A stretch of DNA of 64,000 nucleotides, taken from Actinomadura sp. DC4. Its GTDB lineage: Bacteria > Actinomycetota > Actinomycetes > Streptosporangiales > Streptosporangiaceae. The notes beneath the pieces are model-generated. The model was not told the DNA's origin. It saw nothing but the letters and a program-made list of their open reading frames with translations, and made no database searches. The stretch's first letter is position 1; every line of letters begins with the position of its first letter. A program made the position numbers and the translations under genes. Where the stretch lies: NCBI RefSeq assembly GCF_030406325.1, contig NZ_JAUEQY010000031.1, forward strand, positions 1 through 64,000, in the 5' to 3' direction. This document shows, piece after piece, positions 1-8,933 of the stretch.

Positions 1-123
1 CGGAGCGTAGTTGCCCGTCAGGGACTCGATGAAGCCGATCTTTATCGTGGAGTCGTCTTTGGCGCCGTTGCACGCGGCGGCGGTCAGCACCACGGCGGCC
101 AGGAGCGGGGTGAGCCTGCGCAC
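1..123 (-). CDS. ABC transporter substrate-binding lipoprotein, branched-chain amino acid type (partial, cut by window edge)
   Basis: Only the first 41 codons lie in the window; the reading frame is open to base 1. The GTG start at 121-123 follows a GGAGG six bases upstream. Residues 1-18 form a short lipoprotein signal (MRRL, a hydrophobic run, then an AAAC lipobox with Cys18). The mature part opens with IKIGFIESLTGNYAP, typical of periplasmic-binding-protein type 1 receptors of the LivK family. It would be anchored outside the membrane and deliver a small polar solute (amino acid, amide or urea class) to an ABC permease. The preceding ftsL frame overlaps it by 40 bases. Its presence directly after ftsL is unusual, since ftsI is expected there. 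The substrate cannot be told. Confidence 0.7.
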   Translation of the reverse strand, partial: MRRLTPLLAAVVLTAAACNGAKDDSTIKIGFIESLTGNYAP

Positions 124-773
124 AGGACGCCTCCCGTCCGGCCACCGCCTGCGGGCGGCATGATCGCGCCTGGTGCTCCGGTCACGCCCGCGCCCGCCGC
201 GGCCGCCATCGCCTCGTCGGAGACCCCCGGAGGCCGCGCGCCGCCCTCGGTGACCCGCCCGGTACGCGGGTCGATGAACGCGGGCCGCTGCGAGTCGACC
301 ATGCCGAGGCCACGGGCCTTGGCGTGCAGGACCGACGGGCTGTTCTCCCGGTTGATGTCCTCCTGCAGGGCCTGCCTGCGCTCGCCGAGCTGCTGGTTGC
401 CGCGCTGCAGCTCGCTCAGGGTGAAGGCGTCCTGCGCCAGCACGGTGTTGAGCAGCAGCAGGCTGACCAGGGCGCCGCCGAGCAGGCCGACGACGACCAG
501 CACGAACGGGGCGCGCGGCGGCGTGGCCGACCGGCGCGCCGCCGCGGTCTTCGGCGGCGGCTTCCGCGGCGCCGACGTCCGCCGTCCCGGGGCGGTCTTC
601 GGCGCGGTGCGGGTGCCGGGCCTGGCGGAGCGCGCCGCGCGGCCCCTGACCTTCTCGTCGCGCTCGTCGGGCGGCGGCGTGCGGCGCCGCGCCGGGCGTG
701 GAGGCGCCGCGTCGTCACCGGCCGGCCGCGGCCGGCGGGTACGGGTCTCCTGCGGCGGAGTCGTGATGGTCAT
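84..773 (-). CDS. ftsL: FtsL-like cell division protein
   Basis: Small bitopic membrane protein of 229 residues. Residues 1-88 are a basic, Pro/Arg/Ala-rich cytoplasmic tail. A single membrane helix (about 89-112) is followed by a predicted coiled coil ([20 protein letters not shown] region) and the conserved patch ending in LGMV-SQRPAFI. This layout is typical of actinobacterial FtsL, which works with FtsB/DivIC and FtsQ to bring septal synthases to the division site. Its ATG overlaps the rsmH stop (ATGA), so the two are translationally coupled. The last 14 codons run into the next gene. The expected ftsI does not follow. Recognition rests on position and architecture because FtsL sequences diverge strongly. 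Confidence 0.75.
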   Translation of the reverse strand: MTITTPPQETRTRRPRPAGDDAAPPRPARRRTPPPDERDEKVRGRAARSARPGTRTAPKTAPGRRTSAPRKPPPKTAAARRSATPPRAPFVLVVVGLLGGALVSLLLLNTVLAQDAFTLSELQRGNQQLGERRQALQEDINRENSPSVLHAKARGLGMVDSQRPAFIDPRTGRVTEGGARPPGVSDEAMAAAAGAGVTGAPGAIMPPAGGGRTGGVLCAGSPRSWPPWC

Positions 774-1837
774 GTGGTGCCTCCTGCTTGGCTCCGCCCG
801 CTCGGCGGGTCCTCGTCGAGCGGCGTCGTGCCGCCTCGCGGACGTCCCTCACGCCCCCGGATCCGCTCGGCCGCGCGAAGGCGTGCCGAGGCGGCCCGTG
901 GGTTGGTCGTGTTCTCCTCGTCGGAGGGTTGTTCCGCGCCGCGGGTGAGCAGGCGGAAGCGCGGCTGTCGTTCCGGCAGGGGAACCGGCAGGCCCGGGGG
1001 GGTGGTGTCGGTGGTGTGCTCGGCGATCGCGCGCTTGACGATGCGGTCCTCGAGCGAGTGGTAGGACAGCACCGCGACCCGGCCGCCCACCACGAGGGCG
1101 TCGAGCGCGGCCGGCACGGCGTCGCGCAGCGCCGCCAGCTCGCCGTTGACCTCCATGCGCAGCGCCTGGAACGTGCGCTTGCCCGGATGGCCTCCCGTGC
1201 GGCGCGAGGCGGCGGGGATCGCGTCACGGACGACCTCGACGAGCCTGCTCGTCGAGGTCAGCGGGGCGCGCCCCCGCTCCCGTACGATCGCCTCCGCCAC
1301 GCGCCGCGCGAACCGCTCCTCGCCGTATTCGCGCAGGATGCGCGCGAGGTCGGAGGCGGAGTATGTGTTGACCACCTGTTCGGCGGTGAGCTCCTGCGTG
1401 CGGTCCATCCGCATGTCGAGCGGCGCGTCGTAGGAGTAGGCGAAGCCTCGCTCGGCCTCGTCGAGCTGCGGGGAGGAGACCCCGAGGTCGAAGAGCACGG
1501 CGTGCACGCCGGGAACACCGAGGTCGTCCAGGACCTGCGGGATCTCGTCGTAGACGGCGTGCACGAGGTGGACGCGCCCGGCGTAGGCCGCGAGACGCCG
1601 CCCGGACCGCTCGATCGCGGTCGTGTCGCGGTCGAGCCCGATGAGCGTCGCGCGCGGGTTGGCCTCGAGCACGGCCTCGGCATGACCGCCGAGGCCGAGG
1701 GTCGCGTCGACGAAGAACACGTCCTCATCGGAGGACGCCGACAGGGCCGGTCCCAGCAGTGCCAGGATCCGGTCGAGCATGACCGGCACGTGCCCCGCCG
1801 CGCGTGGTCCCCCCGCGCGCTCTTCGTCGCCTCGCAT
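770..1837 (-). CDS. rsmH: 16S rRNA m4C1402 methyltransferase RsmH
   Basis: S-adenosylmethionine-dependent enzyme (MraW) that N4-methylates C1402 in the ribosomal decoding centre; 355 residues. The N-terminal [13 protein letters not shown] motif, the SAM-binding [14 protein letters not shown] loop, [17 protein letters not shown] and the C-terminal [11 protein letters not shown] motif are all present, so the protein looks complete and active. The tail after about residue 300 is basic and disordered. It lies between mraZ and ftsL as in most bacterial dcw clusters. The gap of 318 bases to mraZ is larger than usual and contains no convincing gene. Its stop overlaps the ftsL start by four bases. 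Confidence 0.95.
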   Translation of the reverse strand: MRGDEERAGGPRAAGHVPVMLDRILALLGPALSASSDEDVFFVDATLGLGGHAEAVLEANPRATLIGLDRDTTAIERSGRRLAAYAGRVHLVHAVYDEIPQVLDDLGVPGVHAVLFDLGVSSPQLDEAERGFAYSYDAPLDMRMDRTQELTAEQVVNTYSASDLARILREYGEERFARRVAEAIVRERGRAPLTSTSRLVEVVRDAIPAASRRTGGHPGKRTFQALRMEVNGELAALRDAVPAALDALVVGGRVAVLSYHSLEDRIVKRAIAEHTTDTTPPGLPVPLPERQPRFRLLTRGAEQPSDEENTTNPRAASARLRAAERIRGREGRPRGGTTPLDEDPPSGRSQAGGTT

Positions 1838-2155
1838 CGAAACCTCTCACTGACGCCACTGCTCGCGGACTGCGCTGATGCCGCGCCCGCTCGCCCGCCG
1901 TGTGCGGGAGGTGCGCGCAAGCACCCCCGCGGACGGCCGATGCGGACTCACACCGGGTGCGTTGGACCCGGTGTGCTCTGCGGCTCACCGCTCAATGGCT
2001 TACGTCGGCCCCCGTTTGGATTTCGTCCGGCCAGGTCCCCATCCGCTGCTCCGTGGAGGAAGATGTGCAACGGCCATCTGGCACCGGGGAAGGTGCGCCA
2101 GCTGGGAGCGGGTGGAGACCTCGCCGAACGAGTTCCACGACCGACGGCAATGCGG
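1838..2155. other. Intergenic gap between mraZ and rsmH, no gene seen
   Basis: A 318-base stretch inside the mraZ-rsmH-ftsL transcription unit. Short open frames exist on both strands but none shows a family motif or a convincing ribosome binding site. Part of it (around 1930-2010) is less GC-rich than its surroundings and may hold a secondary rsmH promoter. I could not define one. Confidence 0.4.
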
Positions 2156-2587
2156 TCAAAGAATCCCGGGCAGCACCTCCTCGGACAGGTCGGAGAACTG
2201 CGGCTCCTGTTCGGACAGGTAGGTCTCCCAGGCGGCCGCGTCCCAGATCTCCAAGCGCGTGTTGGCCCCGATCACGGCGCAGTCCCGGCCCAGGCCGGCG
2301 TAATTGCGCAACGCCGGCGGGATCGTGATCCGCCCCTGTTTGTCGGGGACCTCGTCCGAGGCGCCGGCGAAGAAGACCCGGCTGTAGTCGCGTACCGCCT
2401 TGGCGGTGACCGGCGCGGTGCGAAGTGCCTCGGTGATGCGCTGGAACTCCGCCTCAGGAAAGACGTAGAGACAGCGCTCCTGACCCTTCGTGATCACCAA
2501 TCCCCCCGAGAGCTCCTCGCGGTACTTCGCCGGCAGGAACAGTCGTCCCTTGTCGTCGAGGCGCGGTGAATGAGTGCCGAGGAACAC
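2156..2587 (-). CDS. mraZ: MraZ transcriptional regulator
   Basis: DNA-binding AbrB-like repressor of the division/cell-wall operon; 143 residues from the chosen start. I chose the GTG at 2585-2587 because the protein then begins [15 protein letters not shown], the canonical MraZ N-terminus, and a GGAGGTGA ribosome binding site lies just upstream; a start at 2623 would add 12 atypical residues. Two SpoVT/AbrB-type repeats are visible: residues about 6-50 ([16 protein letters not shown]) and 78-125 ([18 protein letters not shown]). It should bind the phased TGGGG repeats 41-75 bases upstream and so control itself, rsmH and ftsL. Confidence 0.95.
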   Translation of the reverse strand: MFLGTHSPRLDDKGRLFLPAKYREELSGGLVITKGQERCLYVFPEAEFQRITEALRTAPVTAKAVRDYSRVFFAGASDEVPDKQGRITIPPALRNYAGLGRDCAVIGANTRLEIWDAAAWETYLSEQEPQFSDLSEEVLPGIL

Positions 2588-2627
2588 CGGCCTCACCTCC
2601 CCGCCCCCCGCGAGGCGAGACACCCCG

Positions 2628-2662
2628 CCCCACGGCGCCCCACTCTACTCCACTCTGCCCCA
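2628..2662 (-). promoter_or_regulatory. MraZ operator: four boxes at exact 10-bp spacing
   Basis: Read on the minus strand there are four boxes, TGGGG, TGGAG, TGGGG and TGGGG, occupying 2658-2662, 2648-2652, 2638-2642 and 2628-2632. Each starts exactly 10 bases from the next. MraZ proteins are known to bind direct TGGG-type repeats separated by five bases in the mraZ promoter, so this is the autoregulatory site. Repetition on one helix face fits binding by a ring-shaped oligomer. Confidence 0.85.
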
Positions 2663-2669
2663 CGGTCAA
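2642..2669 (-). promoter_or_regulatory. Putative mraZ promoter overlapping the MraZ boxes
   Basis: On the minus strand, TTGACC (2664-2669) and TAGAGT (2642-2647) are separated by 16 bases, a plausible housekeeping-sigma promoter 55-82 bases before the mraZ start. The -10 and the spacer contain MraZ boxes, so bound MraZ would block RNA polymerase. The promoter is assigned by eye only. Confidence 0.5.
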
Positions 2670-2725
2670 CGACCAAAACGCCTGCCCCGCGCCGGGTCGC
2701 CCGACAAAACCGCAGGTCAGAGAGG

Positions 2726-2740
2726 TGGGGCGAAGTGGGG
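2726..2740 (+). promoter_or_regulatory. Pair of TGGGG boxes in opposite orientation
   Basis: Two TGGGG boxes at 2726-2730 and 2736-2740 are again spaced 10 bases apart but lie on the plus strand, facing the MoxR operon. They could be a second MraZ site coupling the divergent MoxR-DUF58-TgpA operon to division, or a chance match in GC-rich DNA. They lie about 340 bases before the MoxR start. Confidence 0.35.
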
Positions 2741-2948
2741 TGTCAGAAGGCTCCACCGCGGCCCTCACAGCGAGCCGTCGGCCGGCGTCAAGCCCGGGGC
2801 ACCCGGAAGGTCAGGAGGCGTGCAGGCTTCCCGCGCATCATGGATGGAAGTGGGGAATCCGGAAATGCTCTCGCGGATGCGCCCGATGCCCGATTCGGGG
2901 TTTACTCTCCTGCCACGGGACGTCGCACCAACCAGCCCAAAAGACGTA

Positions 2949-2963
2949 CTGTCGGTTCGACAG
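2949..2963. repeat. Short perfect inverted repeat in the mraZ-moxR divergent region
   Basis: CTGTCG-GTT-CGACAG is a 6-base perfect inverted repeat with a 3-base centre, 116 bases before the MoxR start. It has the size of an operator for a dimeric regulator. It does not match the actinobacterial LexA consensus exactly, and I do not assign a protein to it. Confidence 0.3.
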
Positions 2964-3079
2964 ACAACAACATGTACAAACCGGATGGAGCTCCCCATCC
3001 GCATCCGTGTGCGACGGGATCGAGCCGGGTGGCCGGCGCCCCGGGCCGCGCAGCGTACGGATGGCCCGAGGAGGGGTTA

Positions 3080-4060
<981 letters not shown>

Positions 4061-4070
4061 AGGCGGCGGC

Positions 4071-5420
4071 GTGGACGGCGGCGACGCGACCGACGGGCGT
4101 ACGGCGGGCGGAGCGTCCCTGAACCCGTCCCGCGCCGTGCGCAGGAGCCTGGGCGCGCTGACCACACGCGGCCGTTCCTTCATGGCGGCGGGCGTCACGG
4201 CGATCGCCTGCGCGTTCGTCCTCGGCGAGCGCGACCTGCTGCGCGCGGGGGTCCTCATCCTCGCGCTGCCGGTCGTGTCGGCGCTCGTCGTGTCCCGCAC
4301 CCGCTACCGGCTCTCGTGCACCCGCCGCGCCAACCCCTCCCGCCTGCCGGTGGGGCACGAGGCCCAGGTGAGCGTCGTCCTGCAGAACGTCTCCAAGCTG
4401 CCGACCGGCATCCTGCTGGTCGAGGACCAGGTGCCGTACACGCTCGGCGACCGGGCGCGGTTCGTCGTCGACCGGATCGAGCCGGGCGGCGGGCGGGAGA
4501 TGCGCTACCGGATTCGCGCGGACGTACGCGGCCGGTACCAGGTCGGGCCGCTGACGGTCCGTCTCGCCGACCCGTTCGGCCTGGTGGAGCTCGCCCGGTC
4601 CTTCACCGGCGCCAACCGGCTCACCGTCACGCCGCCGATCGTCCCGCTCCCCCACGGCCGGCTCACCGGCTCGTGGACGGGCGGCGGCGAGAGCCGGGCG
4701 CGTACGGTCGCCACGGCGGGCGAGGACGACGTCGCGCCGCGGGAGTACCGCCACGGCGACGACCTGCGGCGCGTGCACTGGCGCTCCACGGCGAGGCGCG
4801 GCGAGCTGATGGTCCGCCGCGAGGAGCAGCAGTGGCAGAGCCGCGGCGCGCTCTTCCTGGACACCCGGCGGGTCGCGCACTGGGGCGACGGGCCCGGGGC
4901 CTCCTTCGAGCAGGCCGTCTCGGCGGCGGCCTCGATCGGGGTGCAGCTCGGCCGCGAGGGCCTCGGCCTGCGGTACGTCACGGACCAGGGCGAGGCGCTC
5001 GGCGCCTCGTCGGCCTTCGAGGGCGCGCTGCTGGACTCGCTCGCCGTCGCGCGCGCCTCGACCGGACGGTCGCTGCGGACCGGGCTGTCCGCGCTCCGTA
5101 CGGCGGCGACCGACGGCGACGGCCTGGTCGTCGGCGTGTTCGGGCGGCTGACCGCCGAGGACGCCCAGGACGTCGCCCGGTCCCGGCAGGGCACCGCCAC
5201 CTGCGTGGCGGTCCTGGTCGGCGACGAGGAGCACGCGGCCGCGCGGGCGGCGTCGGTGCTGCGGGCGGCGGGCTGGCGGGTGCTGACCATCGACTCGGCG
5301 GCGGCGCTGGCGAGCGCGTGGGCCGGCGCGGACCAGGCGGCGGAGAACTCCGAGCTGCGCGCCGTACGGGATCGGACCGCCCGGCGGGAGGTCGTCGACG
5401 GGGACGGAGGGCTCTCATGA
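4071..5420 (+). CDS. DUF58 domain protein (vWA-like), MoxR partner
   Basis: 449-residue membrane-associated protein. Two hydrophobic segments near residues 35-75 probably anchor it. The DUF58 signature YRHGDDLRRVHWRSTARRGEL (about 224-244) is followed by MVRREEQ and a vWA-like C-terminal half. A DUF11-like outer region (about 95-200) precedes it. Family members partner with MoxR ATPases and transglutaminase-like proteins. The GTG start lies 10 bases after the MoxR stop, and the gene ends in an ATGA overlap with the next gene, so the three are co-translated. Its biochemical role is not established. Confidence 0.8.
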   Translation: MDGGDATDGRTAGGASLNPSRAVRRSLGALTTRGRSFMAAGVTAIACAFVLGERDLLRAGVLILALPVVSALVVSRTRYRLSCTRRANPSRLPVGHEAQVSVVLQNVSKLPTGILLVEDQVPYTLGDRARFVVDRIEPGGGREMRYRIRADVRGRYQVGPLTVRLADPFGLVELARSFTGANRLTVTPPIVPLPHGRLTGSWTGGGESRARTVATAGEDDVAPREYRHGDDLRRVHWRSTARRGELMVRREEQQWQSRGALFLDTRRVAHWGDGPGASFEQAVSAAASIGVQLGREGLGLRYVTDQGEALGASSAFEGALLDSLAVARASTGRSLRTGLSALRTAATDGDGLVVGVFGRLTAEDAQDVARSRQGTATCVAVLVGDEEHAAARAASVLRAAGWRVLTIDSAAALASAWAGADQAAENSELRAVRDRTARREVVDGDGGLS

Positions 5421-7810
5421 GACTACGGCTGACGATGGTGGCGGGGCTGGCCACGCTGCTCGCCTCCGTCGGCCTTTATCCGCTGTACGAGTCCAGCGGG
5501 TGGTTCTTCACCGGGTTCGGCGCGCTGCTCGTGGTGGGCGGGGCGGGCGTGCTCACGCGGCGGTTCCGCGTCGCGGCGGCGCTGTGCCCGGCGATCGGGC
5601 TGCTCGCGCTGTTCCTCTACCTGACCGTGGTGTTCGCCTCCGGGCACGCGTTCCTCGGCGTCGTGCCGACCCCGTCCTCCACCGCCCGGCTCGGCCGCCT
5701 CATGAGCGAGGGCTGGCACGACGCGAACTCCTACGCGGCCCCGGTGCCGATGCTGCCGGCGATCAACATGCTCACGGGCGTCGGCATCGGGCTGGTGGCG
5801 ATCCTGGTCGACTTCCTTGCGGTCCGCATGCGGCGCGCGGCGCTCGCCGGGCTGCCGCTCCTCGCGGTGTACAGCGTGCCCGCCGCCGTACGCCAGCAGA
5901 CCGTGAGCTGGCTGGCGTTCCTCCTGGGCGCGGGCGGCTACCTCGGCCTGCTGGTGGCGGACGCGCGCGACCAGCTCTCCGGCTGGGGGCGCGCGGTGTT
6001 CACCCGGCACTGGTCGGCGACCCGGCAGATCGACGAGCGGCCCGACTCCAGCCCGCTCTCGGCCAGCGGGCGGCGCATCGGGCTGACCGCGGTGGTCATC
6101 GCCATCGTGCTGCCGTTCGCGGTGCCCGGCATCGAGTCGCACGGGCTCCTCGGCGTCGGCGAGGGCGACGGCTCGTCCTCGGGGAAGGGAGGCGGCTCGA
6201 TCACCGGGCTGAACGCCCTGGACCCGCTGGTGAGCGTACGACGCCAGCTCGTGCGCACCGGGGACGCGGAGGTGCTGAGGTACCGCTCCACGGACAGCTC
6301 CACCCCGGACTACCTGCGGATGTACTCCCTCGACCGGTTCGACGGCGAGACCTGGACGACGGGGCCGCTGCGCGCCGGCACGGACGAACGGGTCAAGGAC
6401 AGGGAACTGCCCGCCGAGCCGGCGCTCGCCGGCGTCCCGGTCCGCGACGTGACCACGAAGGTCAGCATCGGCCCGGGGGTGCACCGCCTCGACGTGCTGC
6501 CGATTCCGTACCTGCCCACGAAGGTGGACATCAAGGGCGACTGGCGAGTCGACCCCCGGTCGCTGACGGTGTTCTCCACCAACGACTCCGCGGGCGGCCG
6601 GTCCTACACCGTGACGAGCGTCCGGCCGCAGCCGACGTACCAGGAGCTCGTCACCACGGCCCCGCCGCCGGCCTCGATCAGCTCGCGCTACCTGTCGGTG
6701 CCGGACTCGGTCGGCGACGACATCGCCAAGCTCGCCACCGACGTCACCGCGGGGGCGCCGACGCCGTACGAGAAGGCGGTCAAGCTACAGGACTGGTTCA
6801 CCGCGCCGGGGAACTTCACCTACAGCCTGGACGCGCCTCCGCGGCACCAGAACGGGGCGCTGCGCGACTTCCTGTTCACCAGCCGTACCGGGTACTGCGA
6901 GCAGTTCGCGTCCTCGATGGCGCTGCTGGCCCGCATCCTCGGCATCCCGGCGCGCGTCGGCATGGGCTACACGGCGGGCGCCCAGCAGCCGGACGGCGGG
7001 TGGGTGGTCCACACGAAGGACGCCCACGCGTGGCCGGAGCTGTACTTCGCCGGCGTCGGCTGGCTGCGCTTCGAGCCGACGCCGGGCGGCGACGGCGGCC
7101 AGGGCAGCGCGACCGTGCCGGCCTACAGCTCGCCGCTGCTGCTGCCCGGGGCGCCGGGCACCGACGCGCCGGGCGGCGTGCCGTCGACGGGCACGGTGGC
7201 GGGCGGGGACTCCTCGGCCGCCCCGACCATCCCGGGCCACCGCACCGACACGCTCGCCGACCAGCAGGCGGCGCCTGGTGTGGCGCCGAAGGACGGCGGG
7301 TCCGGCCCGCCGATCACGTGGCTGCTGGTGGCGCTGGTCGCGGTCCTGCTGCTGCTGACGCCGATCACCCTGCGCCGGCTGACACGCGCGCACCGGTGGG
7401 CACGGGCCAAGTCCGATGAGGCCGTCGCGCACGCCGCGTGGGACGACCTCCGCGCCGACGCGGCCGACCACGGGCTGGAATGGCCTTCGAGCGAGACGCC
7501 GCGGGCGACGGCGCGGCGGCTGAGCGCCGCCTTGGAGCTGTCCCCGAAGGAGGCGGCGGCGCTGACGCGGCTGTCGCGGGCCGAGGAGCGCGCCCGGTAC
7601 GCGCCTGAGGTGGAGGCGTCGCCGACGGCGCGGGAGGACGTACGCCTGCTGCGGGCGGCGTTCGGCACCCGGGCCAGGCGGCGGACGCGGTGGCGGGCCC
7701 GGCTGTTCCCGCCGTCGGCCGTGGCGGCCCTGCGGCGGGCGGGGACACGGATGATGGACGTCTTCGAGTGGCTGGATGTGGCCATTCCGCGCCGCCGTCG
7801 TCACACGTAG
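5417..7810 (+). CDS. TgpA-like transglutaminase membrane protein
   Basis: 797 residues; the ATG at 5417 overlaps the DUF58 stop. The N-terminal quarter has about six membrane helices (DUF3488/TgpA_N), and an external region follows. The transglutaminase core has the Cys site TSRTGYCEQFASSMA, the His site TKDAHAWPELYF and a downstream acidic residue region GWLRFEPTPG. A further membrane helix (ITWLLVALVAVLLLLTPI) and a cytoplasmic DUF4129-type tail rich in Ala/Arg end the protein. Catalytic Cys and His are intact, so it is probably an active cysteine amidase, protease or transglutaminase at the cell surface. Its position as last gene of the MoxR operon is typical in actinobacteria. Confidence 0.85.
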   Translation: MRLRLTMVAGLATLLASVGLYPLYESSGWFFTGFGALLVVGGAGVLTRRFRVAAALCPAIGLLALFLYLTVVFASGHAFLGVVPTPSSTARLGRLMSEGWHDANSYAAPVPMLPAINMLTGVGIGLVAILVDFLAVRMRRAALAGLPLLAVYSVPAAVRQQTVSWLAFLLGAGGYLGLLVADARDQLSGWGRAVFTRHWSATRQIDERPDSSPLSASGRRIGLTAVVIAIVLPFAVPGIESHGLLGVGEGDGSSSGKGGGSITGLNALDPLVSVRRQLVRTGDAEVLRYRSTDSSTPDYLRMYSLDRFDGETWTTGPLRAGTDERVKDRELPAEPALAGVPVRDVTTKVSIGPGVHRLDVLPIPYLPTKVDIKGDWRVDPRSLTVFSTNDSAGGRSYTVTSVRPQPTYQELVTTAPPPASISSRYLSVPDSVGDDIAKLATDVTAGAPTPYEKAVKLQDWFTAPGNFTYSLDAPPRHQNGALRDFLFTSRTGYCEQFASSMALLARILGIPARVGMGYTAGAQQPDGGWVVHTKDAHAWPELYFAGVGWLRFEPTPGGDGGQGSATVPAYSSPLLLPGAPGTDAPGGVPSTGTVAGGDSSAAPTIPGHRTDTLADQQAAPGVAPKDGGSGPPITWLLVALVAVLLLLTPITLRRLTRAHRWARAKSDEAVAHAAWDDLRADAADHGLEWPSSETPRATARRLSAALELSPKEAAALTRLSRAEERARYAPEVEASPTAREDVRLLRAAFGTRARRRTRWRARLFPPSAVAALRRAGTRMMDVFEWLDVAIPRRRRHT

Positions 7811-8348
7811 CGATGTCGGCGGCCGCCCCAACCAGGCGTGTCGGCCGATTGCGGGCGTCCGGCCGGGCCGGAGCCCTCGTGCCCTGCGCGGACGGGCCAG
7901 GTCACCGGCCCCGATCACGGACGTTGGGCCACGGGGAGCGTTCGGCTCGCGGCCGGATGATCATGGGCCTTCGACCATGAGACGGATGATCGCCGCGAGG
8001 CGGGAACGTACGGGCCATGCGCCGGGCGCTCGCATCAGCGTGGGGCGCGGGCCCCAGCCGCCCGGCGTGGGGCCGCGCCGCAGTGATGGCGGAGCCGGTC
8101 AGCCGGCTGATCTCGGGCCTCGCGGCTGGGATCGCAGTGGATCACCGGCCGATTGCGGACATGGACGGCATCCGGGGCATTCGCATGCCCGGTGGGACGC
8201 GGCGGGGCCTGGGCTCGGCGAGCCGTGCGGGAGGGCGGGTCGTGGCGGCGCGGTGGGTCTTGCGGGCGTACGTGGCTACGGAGGCAGGCCGGCGCGAGCG
8301 GGCGGGCCTCCGCCGTACGAGCCGGCCGGTGGAACGGCGGCGGGCCGG
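7811..8348. other. 538-base intergenic stretch, no convincing gene
   Basis: Lies between the convergent ends of the TgpA and DUF3040 genes. Several short open frames cross it, all rich in Arg, Pro and Gly as expected of random GC-rich DNA, with no start signal or family motif. A 6-base inverted repeat TCATGG / CCATGA (7961-7966, 7975-7980) is present. A terminator is expected here, but I cannot point to one stem with confidence. Confidence 0.4.
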
Positions 8349-8750
8349 TCAGGGACCTTCGTGGCGGCGGCGCCAGCGCTCCTCCAGTCGCTCCATGAAC
8401 CCGGTCTTGGCCCCGCGTGACGGCTTCGCCTCGCGCTTGTTCTTCGGCTCGGGTTCGGTGCCGACGCCCGTCATGCGCTTCCAGCTCGTCAGGCCCCACG
8501 CGCAGCAGAAGACCATGAGGAGGAAGCCCGCGACACTGATCACGATGCTGATCGGCATGGTGTTCAGGATCGGGCCCGCCATCACCACGATCAGGCCGAG
8601 TACGAAGCCGACCGCGGCCTTCCAGATCCTGCGCTTGTAGTGGACCTTCGGATCGGTCGAGCGGACCGCGGACGCGAATTTCGGATCCTCGGCATACAGC
8701 GCACGCTCGATCTGGTCGAGCAAGCGCTGCTCGTGGTCAGAGAGCGGCAC
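8349..8750 (-). CDS. DUF3040 membrane protein
   Basis: 133 residues from the GTG at 8748-8750, chosen because the protein then starts MPLSDHEQRLLDQIERALYA, the standard DUF3040 opening, and GGGAGG lies four bases upstream; the longer frame from 8891 adds untypical sequence. Two membrane helices (about 48-66 and 71-91) follow the N-terminal cytoplasmic helix. The tail is basic and ends in GFMERLEERWRRRHEGP. DUF3040 proteins are restricted to actinobacteria and have no known biochemical function. The gene usually lies next to dinB near the mraZ cluster, as here. Confidence 0.85.
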   Translation of the reverse strand: MPLSDHEQRLLDQIERALYAEDPKFASAVRSTDPKVHYKRRIWKAAVGFVLGLIVVMAGPILNTMPISIVISVAGFLLMVFCCAWGLTSWKRMTGVGTEPEPKNKREAKPSRGAKTGFMERLEERWRRRHEGP

Positions 8751-8933
8751 GGCGCCTCCCAAAGACAGCCCCGCGAAGGGGAATCCCACGCCGGACGGGG
8801 ACATGGCTATCGGTGATATGCCCAGAATACGAGCCGGGACCACTGTGTGAAAGAAAACGTTGGGCCGTTGACACGCGGATTGCCGAGTCAATCCACATAT
8901 TCACCGTCCGTGGTCACTTGAGTCACATGGTGC

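Noticed and set aside
2588-2623. Longer MraZ N-terminus starting at 2623
   Set aside because: The first 12 residues are atypical, and the GTG at 2585-2587 gives the canonical N-terminus with a strong ribosome binding site.
2570-3079. Extension of the MoxR gene upstream to 2570
   Set aside because: The extra 170 codons are Arg/Pro-rich, overlap the mraZ operator and have no homology pattern; GTG at 3080 has AGGAGG before it.
7811-8348. Small proteins encoded in the TgpA-DUF3040 gap
   Set aside because: All candidate frames lack ribosome binding sites and have random-like composition.
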